Source of the DNA: Sphingobacteriaceae bacterium GW460-11-11-14-LB5
GTDB taxonomy: Bacteria > Bacteroidota > Bacteroidia > Sphingobacteriales > Sphingobacteriaceae
DNA: 64,000 nt
Direction: 5' to 3'
Assembly: GCA_002151545.1 (NCBI GenBank)
Contig: CP021237.1
Span: forward strand, 1,674,001 to 1,738,000
In this document: in pieces, positions 53,292 to 62,059 of the stretch
Numbering within the stretch: the first letter of the stretch is position 1
Layout of the letters: every line of letters starts with the position of its first letter
The notes under the pieces: generated by a model
What the model was told of the DNA's origin: nothing
Databases searched by the model: none
What the model saw: the letters and a program-made list of their open reading frames with translations, nothing else
Position numbers and translations under genes: made by a program

Positions 53292-54280
53292 TAACTTAAA
53301 ATTTCATCAATCAGTTTTACTTCCGCATCACTAAATTCGATATTATCTAAAGCTTTAATTGAATCCGTAATCTGTTCTGGTTTACTGGCACCTATTAAAA
53401 CTGTGGTAATTCTATTGTCTTTCAATATCCACGATAAAGCCATATGTGCTAATTTTTGTCCGCGTGATTTGGCAACATCGTTTAATTTGGCAATGACAGC
53501 TAATTTTTCGGGTGTGATGTTGCTTTCTTTCAGGAAGATACCACTGGTTGCTACTCTCGAATCGGAAGGAATACCGTGTAAATATTTATCGGTAAGTAAA
53601 CCTTGTGCCAATGGTGAAAATGGAATACAGCCTACACCATTTTGGGCCAAAACATCAAGCAAACCATCTTCAACCCAACGTTCAAACATCGAGTATTTAG
53701 GCTGGTGGATTAAACAGGGCGTGCCGTTATCTTTTAAAATTTTAATTGCTTTTGCAGCTTCTTCTGCCTTATAATTCGAAATACCAACATACAAAGCTTT
53801 TCCTTGCTGAACCAGGAGACTTAAGGCACCCATGGTTTCTTCAAGCGGGGTTTCAGGATCAGGACGGTGGTGGTAAAAAATATCAACATAATCCAGTTTC
53901 ATGCGTTTTAAGCTTTGATCTAAACTGGAAACCAAGTATTTTTTCGAACCCCAGTCGCCATAAGGACCATCCCACATGGTATATCCGGCTTTGCTTGAAA
54001 TAATCATTTCATCACGATAACCTTTAAAATCTTCGTGAAGGATTTTTCCGAAAACTTCTTCAGCCGACCCGGGAGGGGGACCATAGTTATTGGCTAAATC
54101 GAAATGGGTAATGCCATTGTTAAAAGCGGTATAAATTAAGTTTTTGCTGTTTTCAAAAACGTTTACATGTCCGAAATTATGCCATAAACCCAACGATATT
54201 GCGGGCAATTTTATGCCGCTGTTTCCACAACGGCGATATAACATTTTGTCGTAACGATCTGTTGAAATGTTTTGATTCAT
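53291..54280 (-). CDS. Aldo/keto reductase of the YghZ/GpR type
   Basis: The 329-aa NADPH-dependent reductase shows the active-site set: Asp in 'FDLANNYGPPPGSAEEVFG' with the catalytic Tyr, Lys in 'IISSKAGYTMWDGPYG', and His in 'DIFYHHRPDPETPLEETM'. The 'YGPPPGSAEE' motif is characteristic of L-glyceraldehyde-3-phosphate reductase (YghZ, AKR14) and related methylglyoxal-detoxifying enzymes. 'PFSPLAQGLLTDKYLHGIP' and 'RGQKLAHMALSWILKDNRIT' are typical of the C-terminal half. A single-gene unit, likely involved in detoxifying small carbonyls; substrate preference is not evident. Confidence 0.92.
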   Translation of the reverse strand: MNQNISTDRYDKMLYRRCGNSGIKLPAISLGLWHNFGHVNVFENSKNLIYTAFNNGITHFDLANNYGPPPGSAEEVFGKILHEDFKGYRDEMIISSKAGYTMWDGPYGDWGSKKYLVSSLDQSLKRMKLDYVDIFYHHRPDPETPLEETMGALSLLVQQGKALYVGISNYKAEEAAKAIKILKDNGTPCLIHQPKYSMFERWVEDGLLDVLAQNGVGCIPFSPLAQGLLTDKYLHGIPSDSRVATSGIFLKESNITPEKLAVIAKLNDVAKSRGQKLAHMALSWILKDNRITTVLIGASKPEQITDSIKALDNIEFSDAEVKLIDEILS

Positions 54281-54673
54281 ATTTGGGATTTGATAGCAGC
54301 AATAATAATCAGTTTTAGTGGATTTTAATTGATATTAGTTAATATATTATCTTCAAATCAATAAAATTCAGAAAGTTCAATTCAAACGTATGATCCATCG
54401 TCACGCTAAACCTTTCATTATCTTTTCCTCATCTTCTTAAGAAAACTGAAATAAATCCGATCACTATCCGATCAGGATATAAATAAATCAAAGATTATTA
54501 ATCATTCTACATTTTGTTATCACCACTTCTACAAATTGTATCATGATGGGTGTGTAAAAAAATTATTCTCCAACTTATGCATTTGGATTCTTCTAAATCG
54601 TTTTATTTATCAAGTTAAGTGCTATCTTTATATTTAAAACTTAATTAAAAAATCTAAACCAAGTATCCATTTT
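54281..54673. other. Divergent spacer without a gene
   Basis: A 393-bp AT-rich region between the aldo/keto reductase and aldose epimerase genes. A TATCTTTA at 54623 resembles a -7 box but lacks a matching -33. No RNA gene or notable repeat was seen. Confidence 0.4.
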
Positions 54674-55846
54674 ATGAAATTACAATCATTCACCAGCCTC
54701 GGTGTACTGGCTGCAATAGGCTTTGCATCTTGCCAATCCGGAACCCACAAGACTTCATCAACAGATAGCTTAAAAAGCGACTCGGTAGCAGTTGTAAAAC
54801 TTGTGGCCGATTCGTTTAAAAAGGAAATTGATGGTAAGCAAACCGCATTGTATACCTTAAAAAATAAGAATAATGCGGAAGCTATTTTTACCAATTACGG
54901 TGGGCGCCTGGTTAGCTTATTGGTACCTGATAAAGCTGGTAAGTTAGTTGATGTGGTAGTGGGTTTTAAAAGTGTTACTGATTACGAAAAATCAACCGAG
55001 CCGTATTTTGGGGCAACTATTGGTCGCTATGGTAACCGCATAGCAAAGGGTAAGTTTACGCTTGAGGGTAAAAGCTACTCATTATTCACCAATAACGGGC
55101 AGAATACCCTTCATGGTGGAAAAAAAGGTTATCAATATGTAGTTTGGGACGCCAGTCAGCCCAATGATAATACTTTGGTGCTTCATTATTTATCAAAAGA
55201 TGGTGATGAAAATTTTCCGGGTAATTTAGATGTTAAGGTAACTTATACTTTAACGGATGATAATGAGTTGAAAATGGACTATGAGGCTAAAACCGATAAA
55301 ACCACTATCGTAAATTTAACCAACCACGCATTCTTTAATTTAAATGGCGATGGAAGCGGTGAGATTTTGAACCACAAGGTGCAGATTTATGCCGATGAAT
55401 ATACACCGGTTGATTCTACCTTGATCCCGACAGGAAAAATTGAAAAGGTTAAGGGAACGCCGTTCGATTTCACCACAGAAACGACTATTGGTGCGCGTAT
55501 AAATGATAAAAACGAACAGTTAACTTTTGGGAAAGGTTATGATCATAACTATGTGCTGAATAAAACCAAGGCAATGGGCATGTTTCATGCAGCTACTGTT
55601 AAAGGAGATCAGTCGGGCATCGTGATGGATATTTATACACAGGAACCAGGCTTGCAATTTTACAGCGGAAACTTTATGCAAAGTAAAAATACCTTTAAAA
55701 CGGGTGCTAAAGATGATTTTAGAACAGCAATTGCATTAGAAACACAACATTTTCCAGATTCACCAAATCAGCCAAATTTCCCATCAACGGTTTTAAAGCC
55801 TGGGCAAGTGTATAAAACGAGCTCGTTATATAAATTTACCAAATAA
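54674..55846 (+). CDS. Exported aldose 1-epimerase (galactose mutarotase)
   Basis: The 390-aa probable lipoprotein has lipobox 'GFASCQSG'. The body is an aldose 1-epimerase: 'GATIGRYGNRIAKGKFTLEG', 'NTLHGGKKGYQYVVW', catalytic His218 in 'NLTNHAFFNLNGDGSG', and catalytic Glu356 in 'TAIALETQHFPDSPN'. It interconverts alpha and beta anomers of hexoses, here on the periplasmic or outer-surface side. This is typical of Bacteroidota, where exported mutarotases help uptake of free sugars. It converges on a HAD-family gene across a strong shared terminator. Confidence 0.94.
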   Translation: MKLQSFTSLGVLAAIGFASCQSGTHKTSSTDSLKSDSVAVVKLVADSFKKEIDGKQTALYTLKNKNNAEAIFTNYGGRLVSLLVPDKAGKLVDVVVGFKSVTDYEKSTEPYFGATIGRYGNRIAKGKFTLEGKSYSLFTNNGQNTLHGGKKGYQYVVWDASQPNDNTLVLHYLSKDGDENFPGNLDVKVTYTLTDDNELKMDYEAKTDKTTIVNLTNHAFFNLNGDGSGEILNHKVQIYADEYTPVDSTLIPTGKIEKVKGTPFDFTTETTIGARINDKNEQLTFGKGYDHNYVLNKTKAMGMFHAATVKGDQSGIVMDIYTQEPGLQFYSGNFMQSKNTFKTGAKDDFRTAIALETQHFPDSPNQPNFPSTVLKPGQVYKTSSLYKFTK

Positions 55847-55884
55847 TTATTTTGGTGATCACCATATTCCAGCAATGAAAAAAT

Positions 55885-55918
55885 AAAAACGGCCTGTAGA
55901 AATGCAGGCCGTTTTTAT
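55885..55918. terminator. Bidirectional rho-independent terminator
   Basis: A 12-bp stem AAAAACGGCCTG / CAGGCCGTTTTT with an 8-nt loop and A/T ends, between convergent epimerase and HAD genes. Confidence 0.94.
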
Positions 55919-56584
55919 TTAGAAAAGCTCCTGTAAAACAGGATCTGTATAATTGTCTATAAAAGCTATAATGTTCGTGTAAGCTGCAAATTCTTCCTTG
56001 GTGTGCATGGTTGTCAGTGCAACACACCTCATTCCGGCATGCAGTGCTGCTTCAACACCTTTTGGTGCATCTTCAAAAACAATACATTCGCTGGCTGCAA
56101 CACCTAAAATTTCAGCCCCTTTGCTAAAGGTTTCAGGATCTGGTTTACTGTTTACCACATCTTCGGCGCTTACTATAGTTTTAAAATAAGAGCGGATATT
56201 TAAATTATCGAGTACGAAGTTGATATTGAAGGGAATAGCTGCCGAACCAATTGCCATTTGAACGCCTGATTGTTTTGCTTTTTCTAAAAAATCACCCAGT
56301 CCGGCTATTAACGTCAAATGTTTTTTATACGCAGCCTGATACCTGTGTTCTTTTTCGATAGAAATCTGATCAATCTGTTCCTGTGAGAAATGACCAACAC
56401 CAAAAACACGTTCCAACAAATCCTGGTTTTTACCATACATCTGTTTTTTAACGGCATCGAAGCTTATGCTTGCACCTAAATCCTGTGTAAGGATATTATG
56501 CCAGGCATGGTTGTGGAAAGCCATATCATCAATCATGGTTCCATTCAGATCGAAAAGGAAAGCTTTAGGTTTATTGTTCGTCAT
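55919..56584 (-). CDS. HAD-family protein, beta-phosphoglucomutase-like, atypical motif I
   Basis: The 221-aa protein has the subfamily IA cap and core of beta-phosphoglucomutase-type HAD enzymes: 'AFLFDLNGTMIDDMAFHNHAW' (motif I), 'KQSGVQMAIGSAAIPFN' (motif II), 'SKPDPETFSKGAEILG' (motif III Lys) and 'CIVFEDAPKGVEAALHAGMRC' (motif IV). Motif I is Asp12-Leu-Asn14 rather than D-x-D, so the usual second Asp, the general acid/base of phosphatases and mutases, is Asn. I recall other Bacteroidota members with 'NGTMI', so this may define a clade. Whether it is a phosphatase, mutase or inactive paralogue is open. The gene converges on the aldose epimerase. Confidence 0.86.
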   Translation of the reverse strand: MTNNKPKAFLFDLNGTMIDDMAFHNHAWHNILTQDLGASISFDAVKKQMYGKNQDLLERVFGVGHFSQEQIDQISIEKEHRYQAAYKKHLTLIAGLGDFLEKAKQSGVQMAIGSAAIPFNINFVLDNLNIRSYFKTIVSAEDVVNSKPDPETFSKGAEILGVAASECIVFEDAPKGVEAALHAGMRCVALTTMHTKEEFAAYTNIIAFIDNYTDPVLQELF

Positions 56585-56806
56585 GGCGGCAAAATTATCA
56601 GATTTTTTTTAGGATTAAGTCAAAATACCGTGATCAAAACGAAAATTTAATGAATAATTTATTCCTTAAAGTGGTGCCAAAAACAAATGTTGTGGAAAAT
56701 AAATTTTCCACAACTGTAATTTTTAGGTTGTTATACTCGTTTTCATATTTGGAAATCCGGTATTCAAGTAATAGCTTGCATAGTTTTAAAACCCGGGATA
56801 AATATT

Positions 56807-57415
56807 ATGACCGCTGCCCATCATGAAAGTGATCCGCTTATCAAGTATTTAAATGAGTTGCAGCCATTAAAAAAAGAAATAATAGAGCGGGTAAAAACCG
56901 AAACATTTAAAATCTCTGTTCGCAAAAACGAGGTTTTGCCTAACCTGAGCGATATCAGTGGCGATTGTTTATTCTTTATTGTTAAAGGGCTGGTACGGGC
57001 TTTTGTGCTTGATGAGGGGAAAGATATTACCGCATGGTTAACCGACGAAAACCATCTGATTGGCAGTATTCGAAATCCAGGGACACTTACGCCAACTTAC
57101 CAGGAAGAATATCAGGCACTGGAAGATTCGGAATTACTTATACTTCCATATCGTTTTATTGATGACATGTACGCACAATTTCCTGAAACGAACATTTTAG
57201 CTAGAAAATTATTGGCTATACATTACCATATGTCGCAAGAGCGATCTATCTTATCCCGAATCCCTTCAGCAGAAATCAGGTACAAACAATTTAAGATCGG
57301 ATATCCTACAATAAAGTCCAGGGTTCCGTTAAAATTTTTGGCCAGTTATCTGGGAATGCGGATTGAAACCTTAAGCAGGATCAGAAAGAAAGAAAAACTG
57401 GAAGAAAAGCGTTAA
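56807..57415 (+). CDS. Crp/Fnr-family transcriptional regulator
   Basis: The 202-aa protein has a cyclic-nucleotide-binding-like sensor ('VLPNLSDISGDCLFFIVKGL', 'ITAWLTDENHLIGSI', about 20-125) and a C-terminal HTH with 'VPLKFLASYLGMRIETLSRI' (about 170-195). The Crp-type phosphate-binding cassette is not conserved, as is common for Bacteroidota members of this group, so it may not bind cAMP. Targets are unknown. The downstream PAP2 gene overlaps it by 4 bp on the opposite strand, so it is not part of an operon. Neighbouring genes give no regulatory clue. Confidence 0.88.
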   Translation: MTAAHHESDPLIKYLNELQPLKKEIIERVKTETFKISVRKNEVLPNLSDISGDCLFFIVKGLVRAFVLDEGKDITAWLTDENHLIGSIRNPGTLTPTYQEEYQALEDSELLILPYRFIDDMYAQFPETNILARKLLAIHYHMSQERSILSRIPSAEIRYKQFKIGYPTIKSRVPLKFLASYLGMRIETLSRIRKKEKLEEKR

Positions 57416-58068
57416 TCTGTTTTCTTCTTGAAGTAAAAATAACAAAGCGGGAAAAGGCAAATTAAACCCAGCAGAAAACCACCAACGGTATCCGTAAACC
57501 AGTGTGCACCTAAATAAATTCTGGATGGGGCAATGGTAATCATCAAAAATGCTGATAAATAAGTGACTATATTTCTGGTGAGCTTAGGCATGTTTTTCAG
57601 CGTATTCATCAAAATAATTAAGAAGCCAAAAAAGAGCGTATAAGAAAGTACATGTCCACTGGGATAGCTCTGAAACCGGTTTACCTCCACCAATCGTACA
57701 TAAAATGCAGTAGGACGTGGGCGGTTAATTACATTTTTAATCCCCAGGATAATTAATCCGGATAGTAAAACCGTTGAAATGAATAAACCTTCGCGTTTAT
57801 ATTTCTGCTGATAGAATATAACAGCCACCACTACTACTGAAAGTAATGAATAGGGGAGTTCGCCAAAAAAACTGATGGCCAACATCAATTTATCCAACCA
57901 ATCTGCATGGTATTGCTGAATAAATAACGATGTTTTAATGTCAAAATCAAATAGGGGGTGCTGCGCAATAAAAAAACTTAAATAAGTAAAAGCAGCAACC
58001 AGTATGATGAGTATAAAAATGAGTGTATTTCGTTTTAAAAGCATAGGTATAGGTTGATGAAAAACCAA
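57412..58068 (-). CDS. PAP2-family membrane phosphatase
   Basis: The 218-aa protein has about six hydrophobic helices and all three PAP2 motifs: 'KNVINRPRPTAFY' (KxxxxxxRP), 'YPSGHVLSYTLFF' (PSGH), and 'SRIYLGAHWFTDTVGGFLLG' (SRxxxxxHxxxD). Such enzymes remove phosphate from lipids such as phosphatidate, lipid A or undecaprenyl pyrophosphate. The length and layout fit a general lipid phosphatase. A more specific substrate cannot be given. Its end overlaps the convergent Crp-like gene by four bases. Confidence 0.92.
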   Translation of the reverse strand: MVFHQPIPMLLKRNTLIFILIILVAAFTYLSFFIAQHPLFDFDIKTSLFIQQYHADWLDKLMLAISFFGELPYSLLSVVVVAVIFYQQKYKREGLFISTVLLSGLIILGIKNVINRPRPTAFYVRLVEVNRFQSYPSGHVLSYTLFFGFLIILMNTLKNMPKLTRNIVTYLSAFLMITIAPSRIYLGAHWFTDTVGGFLLGLICLFPLCYFYFKKKTD

Positions 58069-58593
58069 AACTATGGATTTTATGGCAATAGATGCAAAAT
58101 TTTCAGCTTTTTAGCAATGGTGCGATTTGCTCATCTAATTCATGAAAGGGTGACTTTGAGTATAAGAAAAACTACAAGACCAAAAATATTCATCAAGGAA
58201 ATAAAACGATTCATCAAGGAAATATGCCTATCTGTATAATCTGTTATGATATGTAAAAATGATTTTTAATCTTCGAATCAGATAATAAGGATATCTATGC
58301 TTACGAGGTTGGCAGGATTAATTTCCTGCCGACTGAAGAGGCACTCCATTCGAAAATTTAAACATAAATTATACTTTTTGTATTAACGCTCCAGCCGAAG
58401 CCTACCTCCTTTCAATGAGGAGGTGCTTAGGTTGATTCATATGGTGCCCTTTCTACCACCAATTTTCCGCAATTGATGCTGTGTTTTTCTGAGGTACGGA
58501 GCTTAGACAATATAAAGATGAGCGATTAAAGCCGCGCGGAGGAAAATGTGCTGGTTTTTACGCCACAGCACTAGAAATTATATGATGGTTTAA
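58069..58593. other. Intergenic region without a gene
   Basis: A 525-bp AT-rich region. A hairpin at 58404-58424 (ACCTCCT-TTCAATG-AGGAGGT) is the only clear structure. A plus-strand open frame beginning before 58069 has no supporting features and overlaps the PAP2 start, so it was not called. Confidence 0.45.
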
Positions 58594-58944
58594 TTATTTT
58601 ACAATAATCTGCTTCGGATCGGTAACTAAAATCTGTTTTTTGCCCTTGTAATCAGATACGATTCCGGTAACACAAATTTTATTTCCCATAAACATGCTTG
58701 AAGGTTCTGAAGGAAATTTACCCAGGTCTTCTTTATTGATCACTACAGTAATTAGCTCTTTTGGATAGGCTCCACCTAAATTAATTAAGGTTAATTTATC
58801 TAAAGCCTTTGCACTATATACCGAATCGCAAATAGTTACATTTTTACCGATATATTGAGCGGCGTCTTTGGCTAATACCAGCGTTTGGCTCTTTGCATAA
58901 AATGCTGTCGCCATTAGCAAAAGAAGGAGAGATAATTTTTTCAT
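58594..58944 (-). CDS. Small exported protein, OB-fold-like
   Basis: The 116-aa protein has a signal peptide (about residues 1-19, 'LLLLMATAFYAKSQ'). The mature part has the strand pattern seen in small OB-like proteins: 'AAQYIGKNVTICDSVYSAKA', 'LTLINLGGAYPKELITVVIN', 'FMGNKICVTGIVSDYKGKKQ' and 'ILVTDPKQIIV'. I recall similar periplasmic Bacteroidota proteins annotated with nucleic-acid-binding or unknown domains. Function unknown. It is transcribed divergently from the fatty-acid-hydroxylase-family gene. Confidence 0.7.
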   Translation of the reverse strand: MKKLSLLLLLMATAFYAKSQTLVLAKDAAQYIGKNVTICDSVYSAKALDKLTLINLGGAYPKELITVVINKEDLGKFPSEPSSMFMGNKICVTGIVSDYKGKKQILVTDPKQIIVK

Positions 58945-59139
58945 AGATGGGATGATTTAAATGAAAATTTAATAACGCCAAAAGCATGAGTTTAGCCTTT
59001 CAAAGGTAAGGTGAATTTGACAGAAATCAATAACTAAAACCAAACAAGCACAAATATTACAAGAATTAGATTTTAGGTTGACCTGAAAATTTTCTAAATT
59101 GTAAAGTTAATATCGCTGGCCAAATATTTTTTTGTTGAT

Positions 59140-60357
59140 ATGAAAGTAGACTACATCGCCTTATCTGTACCGGTTTTTTTTATACTGATCGGAATAGAAT
59201 TGGCTTATAATTTTTATAAAAAACTAAATTATTACCGGCTTAATGACAGTATTGCGAATTTAAGTCAGGGTATAGGGCAGCAGCTCACCGGGATTTTTAT
59301 GAAAACCGCATTGTTTTTTGGCTACAAATATATTTTTGAACACTGGCGTTTATTTGAATTACCCAAAACAATATGGGTTTGGATACTGCTGTTTATTGGA
59401 GTCGACTTTTTCTATTATTGGTTTCACCGGATGAGCCACGAAGTAAATGCTTTATGGGCAGCGCATATTGTACATCACCAATCAGAAGAATATAATTTAA
59501 CCGTGGCTTTACGTCAAAGTTGGTTTCAGGGCTGGTTTAGTTGGGTATTTTATCTCCCTTTGGCATTTATTGGTTTTGATCCGATCATGTTTTTAACCTT
59601 AAGTTCGTTCAATACGTTGTATCAGTTCTGGATTCATACCAGGGCCATTAAAAGTATGGGCTTTTTAGAGTATATTTTAAATACCCCTTCACATCATCGC
59701 GTACACCATGGTTCTAATCCGAAATATATTGATAAAAACCATGCCGGTACGTTAATTATCTGGGATCGCTTTTTTGGAACTTTCCAGAAAGAAGAAGAAG
59801 AGGTTTATTATGGAATCACCAAACCGCTGGCCAGTTGGAATCCAGTCTGGGCAAATCTTCATTATTGGGACGATCTGGTTAAAACTGCAAAGCAATCGCC
59901 AAAGTTCAGCGATAAAATTAAAGTTTTTCTTAAACCACCGGGCTGGTTTCCTTCACACCTCGGTGGGTTTCAATCTGCACCTGAAATAAATGTAGAAACC
60001 TATAAAAAATATAATCCAGTATATCAATCTAAGCTTACAGCTTATGTTTTAATGCAGTTTTTGATTGCTTTAAGTGCAGGCGCTGCGATATTGTTTGCTT
60101 ACCATAAAATGGAAACCATTACTTTGGTATCTGGAGCTGTTTTTACCATATTCACCTTAATTACCTGTGGTGCTTTATTAGAACAAAAGGCGTGGCAAAT
60201 CAGGTTTGAGTATTTTAGGTTATTGTTTGGTGTTTTGCTGGTTTTGTTTTTGAAATTTCCAGTCGGATATCAAGTAATTTTTGTGGCTATCCAGTTAATA
60301 TCCGTAATTTGGTTTTTTAATTTGCAAAAGGCAAATCCCGACCCTGATGAAGACTAA
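59140..60357 (+). CDS. Fatty acid hydroxylase superfamily protein, alkylglycerol-monooxygenase-like
   Basis: The 405-aa polytopic protein has the diiron His motifs of the sterol desaturase/fatty acid hydroxylase family: 'YYWFHRMSHEVNALWAAHI' then 'HIVHHQSEEYN', and 'TPSHHRVHHGSNPKYID'. The spacing and the segment 'SWFQGWFSWVFYLPLAFIGF' resemble TMEM195/AGMO, the tetrahydrobiopterin-dependent enzyme that cleaves ether lipids. Membrane helices flank the motif region, and 'GTLIIWDRFFGTFQKEEEEV' is typical. The next gene overlaps its last 11 bases and encodes a YhhN/TMEM86-type protein, known in animals as lysoplasmalogenase. Ether-lipid turnover is the attractive common theme but is inferred; the bacterial substrate is untested here. 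Confidence 0.87.
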   Translation: MKVDYIALSVPVFFILIGIELAYNFYKKLNYYRLNDSIANLSQGIGQQLTGIFMKTALFFGYKYIFEHWRLFELPKTIWVWILLFIGVDFFYYWFHRMSHEVNALWAAHIVHHQSEEYNLTVALRQSWFQGWFSWVFYLPLAFIGFDPIMFLTLSSFNTLYQFWIHTRAIKSMGFLEYILNTPSHHRVHHGSNPKYIDKNHAGTLIIWDRFFGTFQKEEEEVYYGITKPLASWNPVWANLHYWDDLVKTAKQSPKFSDKIKVFLKPPGWFPSHLGGFQSAPEINVETYKKYNPVYQSKLTAYVLMQFLIALSAGAAILFAYHKMETITLVSGAVFTIFTLITCGALLEQKAWQIRFEYFRLLFGVLLVLFLKFPVGYQVIFVAIQLISVIWFFNLQKANPDPDED

Positions 60358-61039
60358 GCTATTTTCATTTATATTTTTCCTTGTATTTGTAATTCAGCTA
60401 TATGCAGAATATGCCAATAACATCGAATTACGTAATTTCTCCAAGCCACTAATTGTAGTAGTACTTTTAGTATGGCTATACCTCAGTACAAATTTGAAGG
60501 GGCGTTTCCACAAAAGAATTTTTACAGGATTAATTTTTGCCGGAGTTGGCGATATTTTGCTGATGCTTCAAAGCGGTAAACCAGGTTTTTTTATTTACGG
60601 GTTAATCGCCTTTCTAGTCTGCCATATTTTTTACATCAGGGCATTTACACTCGATCATAAATCCAATCCCAGTCACAAAACGCCTTATTTTTTATGGGCA
60701 GTTGGGGCCTTTGCTATTTTCTGCTCAGGCTTATTTTTTTACCTCCAGCCAAAATTAGGTGCACTACAGTTTCCGGTGCTGATGTACGCGATCATTATTT
60801 GTGTAATGGCACTTATGGCGGTTAACCGTTACGGGAAAGTGAATATTTTTAGTTTTAAACTGATTCTCTATGGTGCACTGTTTTTCTTATTGTCAGATAG
60901 TGCATTAGCAGTGAATAAATTCGCTCAACCCATCCCACAAAGTGGCGCTTTAATTATGGCCACATACATGATTGCGCAGTACCTGATTGTTTATGGAACA
61001 ATTTCTCGGCAGCTGGTGGTTAAAAGGACCGAAATTTAG
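60347..61039 (+). CDS. YhhN/TMEM86-family membrane protein (lysoplasmalogenase-like)
   Basis: The 230-aa protein has about eight transmembrane segments and family motifs 'LRNFSKPLIVVVLLVWLYLS', 'FAGVGDILLMLQSGKPGFF' and 'FLLSDSALAVNKFAQPIPQS', with conserved Asp residues at the ends of helices ('GDILL', 'SDSAL'). Its start (60347) is inside the preceding gene, an 11-bp overlap indicating translational coupling. Mammalian TMEM86 hydrolyses the vinyl-ether bond of lysoplasmalogens; bacterial YhhN relatives have been proposed to do the same. With the AGMO-like protein it would make a two-step ether-lipid-cleaving unit. Confidence 0.86.
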   Translation: MKTKLFSFIFFLVFVIQLYAEYANNIELRNFSKPLIVVVLLVWLYLSTNLKGRFHKRIFTGLIFAGVGDILLMLQSGKPGFFIYGLIAFLVCHIFYIRAFTLDHKSNPSHKTPYFLWAVGAFAIFCSGLFFYLQPKLGALQFPVLMYAIIICVMALMAVNRYGKVNIFSFKLILYGALFFLLSDSALAVNKFAQPIPQSGALIMATYMIAQYLIVYGTISRQLVVKRTEI

Positions 61040-61450
61040 TTTTGGTCATTATCCGTTTGTTATGTAATTTGTTGATAATTAACGATATAGTTGGTTTTAA
61101 TCATTCTTGAGTAGTATTTCTAATACGTGTGATATCTTTTTTGTTTCAGTTTAAGTAAGTTTTATTTGCTCAAATTTGTAATTGGTAGAAGTAATCAAGC
61201 TCTTTTGCCATCAAAAAGTATTTATTCCTGTGTGTTGTTTTTAACAAATTGATTTTCAGTGTGTTAAAAACTGACTTCTTAGTAAGTTTATTTTTCATAA
61301 AAATTACGTCTGCGTCTTCCAATCGCCACTTTTCAGTTAGCGAATCTGTTAATAACTTTTTTTTGTAATTGTTAATAACTATCGGTGTTTTCCTGTCTAA
61401 GTTTATGTTAATCCTTTGAATACCAATAGTTCCAAAACGAATTTTTATCT
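61040..61450. other. Intergenic region upstream of the contractile injection system genes
   Basis: A 411-bp AT-rich region with no gene. It holds two copies of TGTTAATAACT (61347-61357 and 61370-61380) and a close variant TGTTAAAAACT (61262-61272). It should include the promoter of the operon starting at 61451. Confidence 0.55.
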
Positions 61451-62059
61451 ATGATTAACGCAGCATTAGATTTTTTTTCGAAAGAAATTAATGGCTATCT
61501 AAACAATATCGCCAACACCACAGGTGAAGATTATATCGTGGTGAGCAGTGTGGTTTCGGAAGGAAAACTTGCTATACCCGAAAAAACGATGGGCATCACT
61601 TTGATGAACATTGAAGAAGACAGGGTTGTTAAAGATCAGCGCGTTACGGTCAAAAATATGCTCGGTGATATTGAAACAAGAAACCCCGATATCTACCTCA
61701 ACCTTTACGTACTCATTTCAGCAAATTTTAACCATGCTGATACCGAATCACCAACCCTCGATTATTTGGAAGGTTTAAAGAAACTCTCACAGGTAATTGC
61801 TTTTTTTCAGGGTAAAAATGTATTTACACAGGCCAATTCGCCTTTGCTGGCCACTATTGATAAAAATATTGAACGTTTAAGTATCGAGCTTTTCAGTTTC
61901 AATTTTGAACAGATGAACCACTTTTGGAGCATCATTGGTCACAGTTACCTGCCATCGGTGTTGTATAAAATCAGGATGATTACCGTGCAGGAAAATGTAC
62001 AGCTGGCACCAGATGGATTAGTTGAAAACATTTTGTTAAACACAAGAACCAAGTTATGA
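61451..62059 (+). CDS. DUF4255 (Pvc16-like) contractile injection system protein
   Basis: The 202-aa protein starts 'MINAALDFFSKEINGYLNNI' and has 'DIYLNLYVLISANFNHADTE' and 'YLEGLKKLSQVIAFFQGKN' in the centre and 'WSIIGHSYLPSVLYKIRMIT' near the end, the pattern of the DUF4255 family. These proteins occur at the head of extracellular contractile injection system operons (Pvc16 or cap/tail terminator type) and help close or join the tail tube and sheath end. The next gene overlaps its stop (ATGAG) and a tail sheath gene follows, which supports the assignment. Absence of capsid genes cannot be checked here because the operon continues past the window. Confidence 0.9.
   Translation: MINAALDFFSKEINGYLNNIANTTGEDYIVVSSVVSEGKLAIPEKTMGITLMNIEEDRVVKDQRVTVKNMLGDIETRNPDIYLNLYVLISANFNHADTESPTLDYLEGLKKLSQVIAFFQGKNVFTQANSPLLATIDKNIERLSIELFSFNFEQMNHFWSIIGHSYLPSVLYKIRMITVQENVQLAPDGLVENILLNTRTKL

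Noticed and set aside
58054..58239. 61-codon frame upstream of the PAP2 start
   Set aside because: Basic, low-complexity product that overlaps the divergent PAP2 start with no supporting signal.
58404..58424. Hairpin as a terminator
   Set aside because: The 7-bp stem has no T-run on either side and lies away from gene ends.
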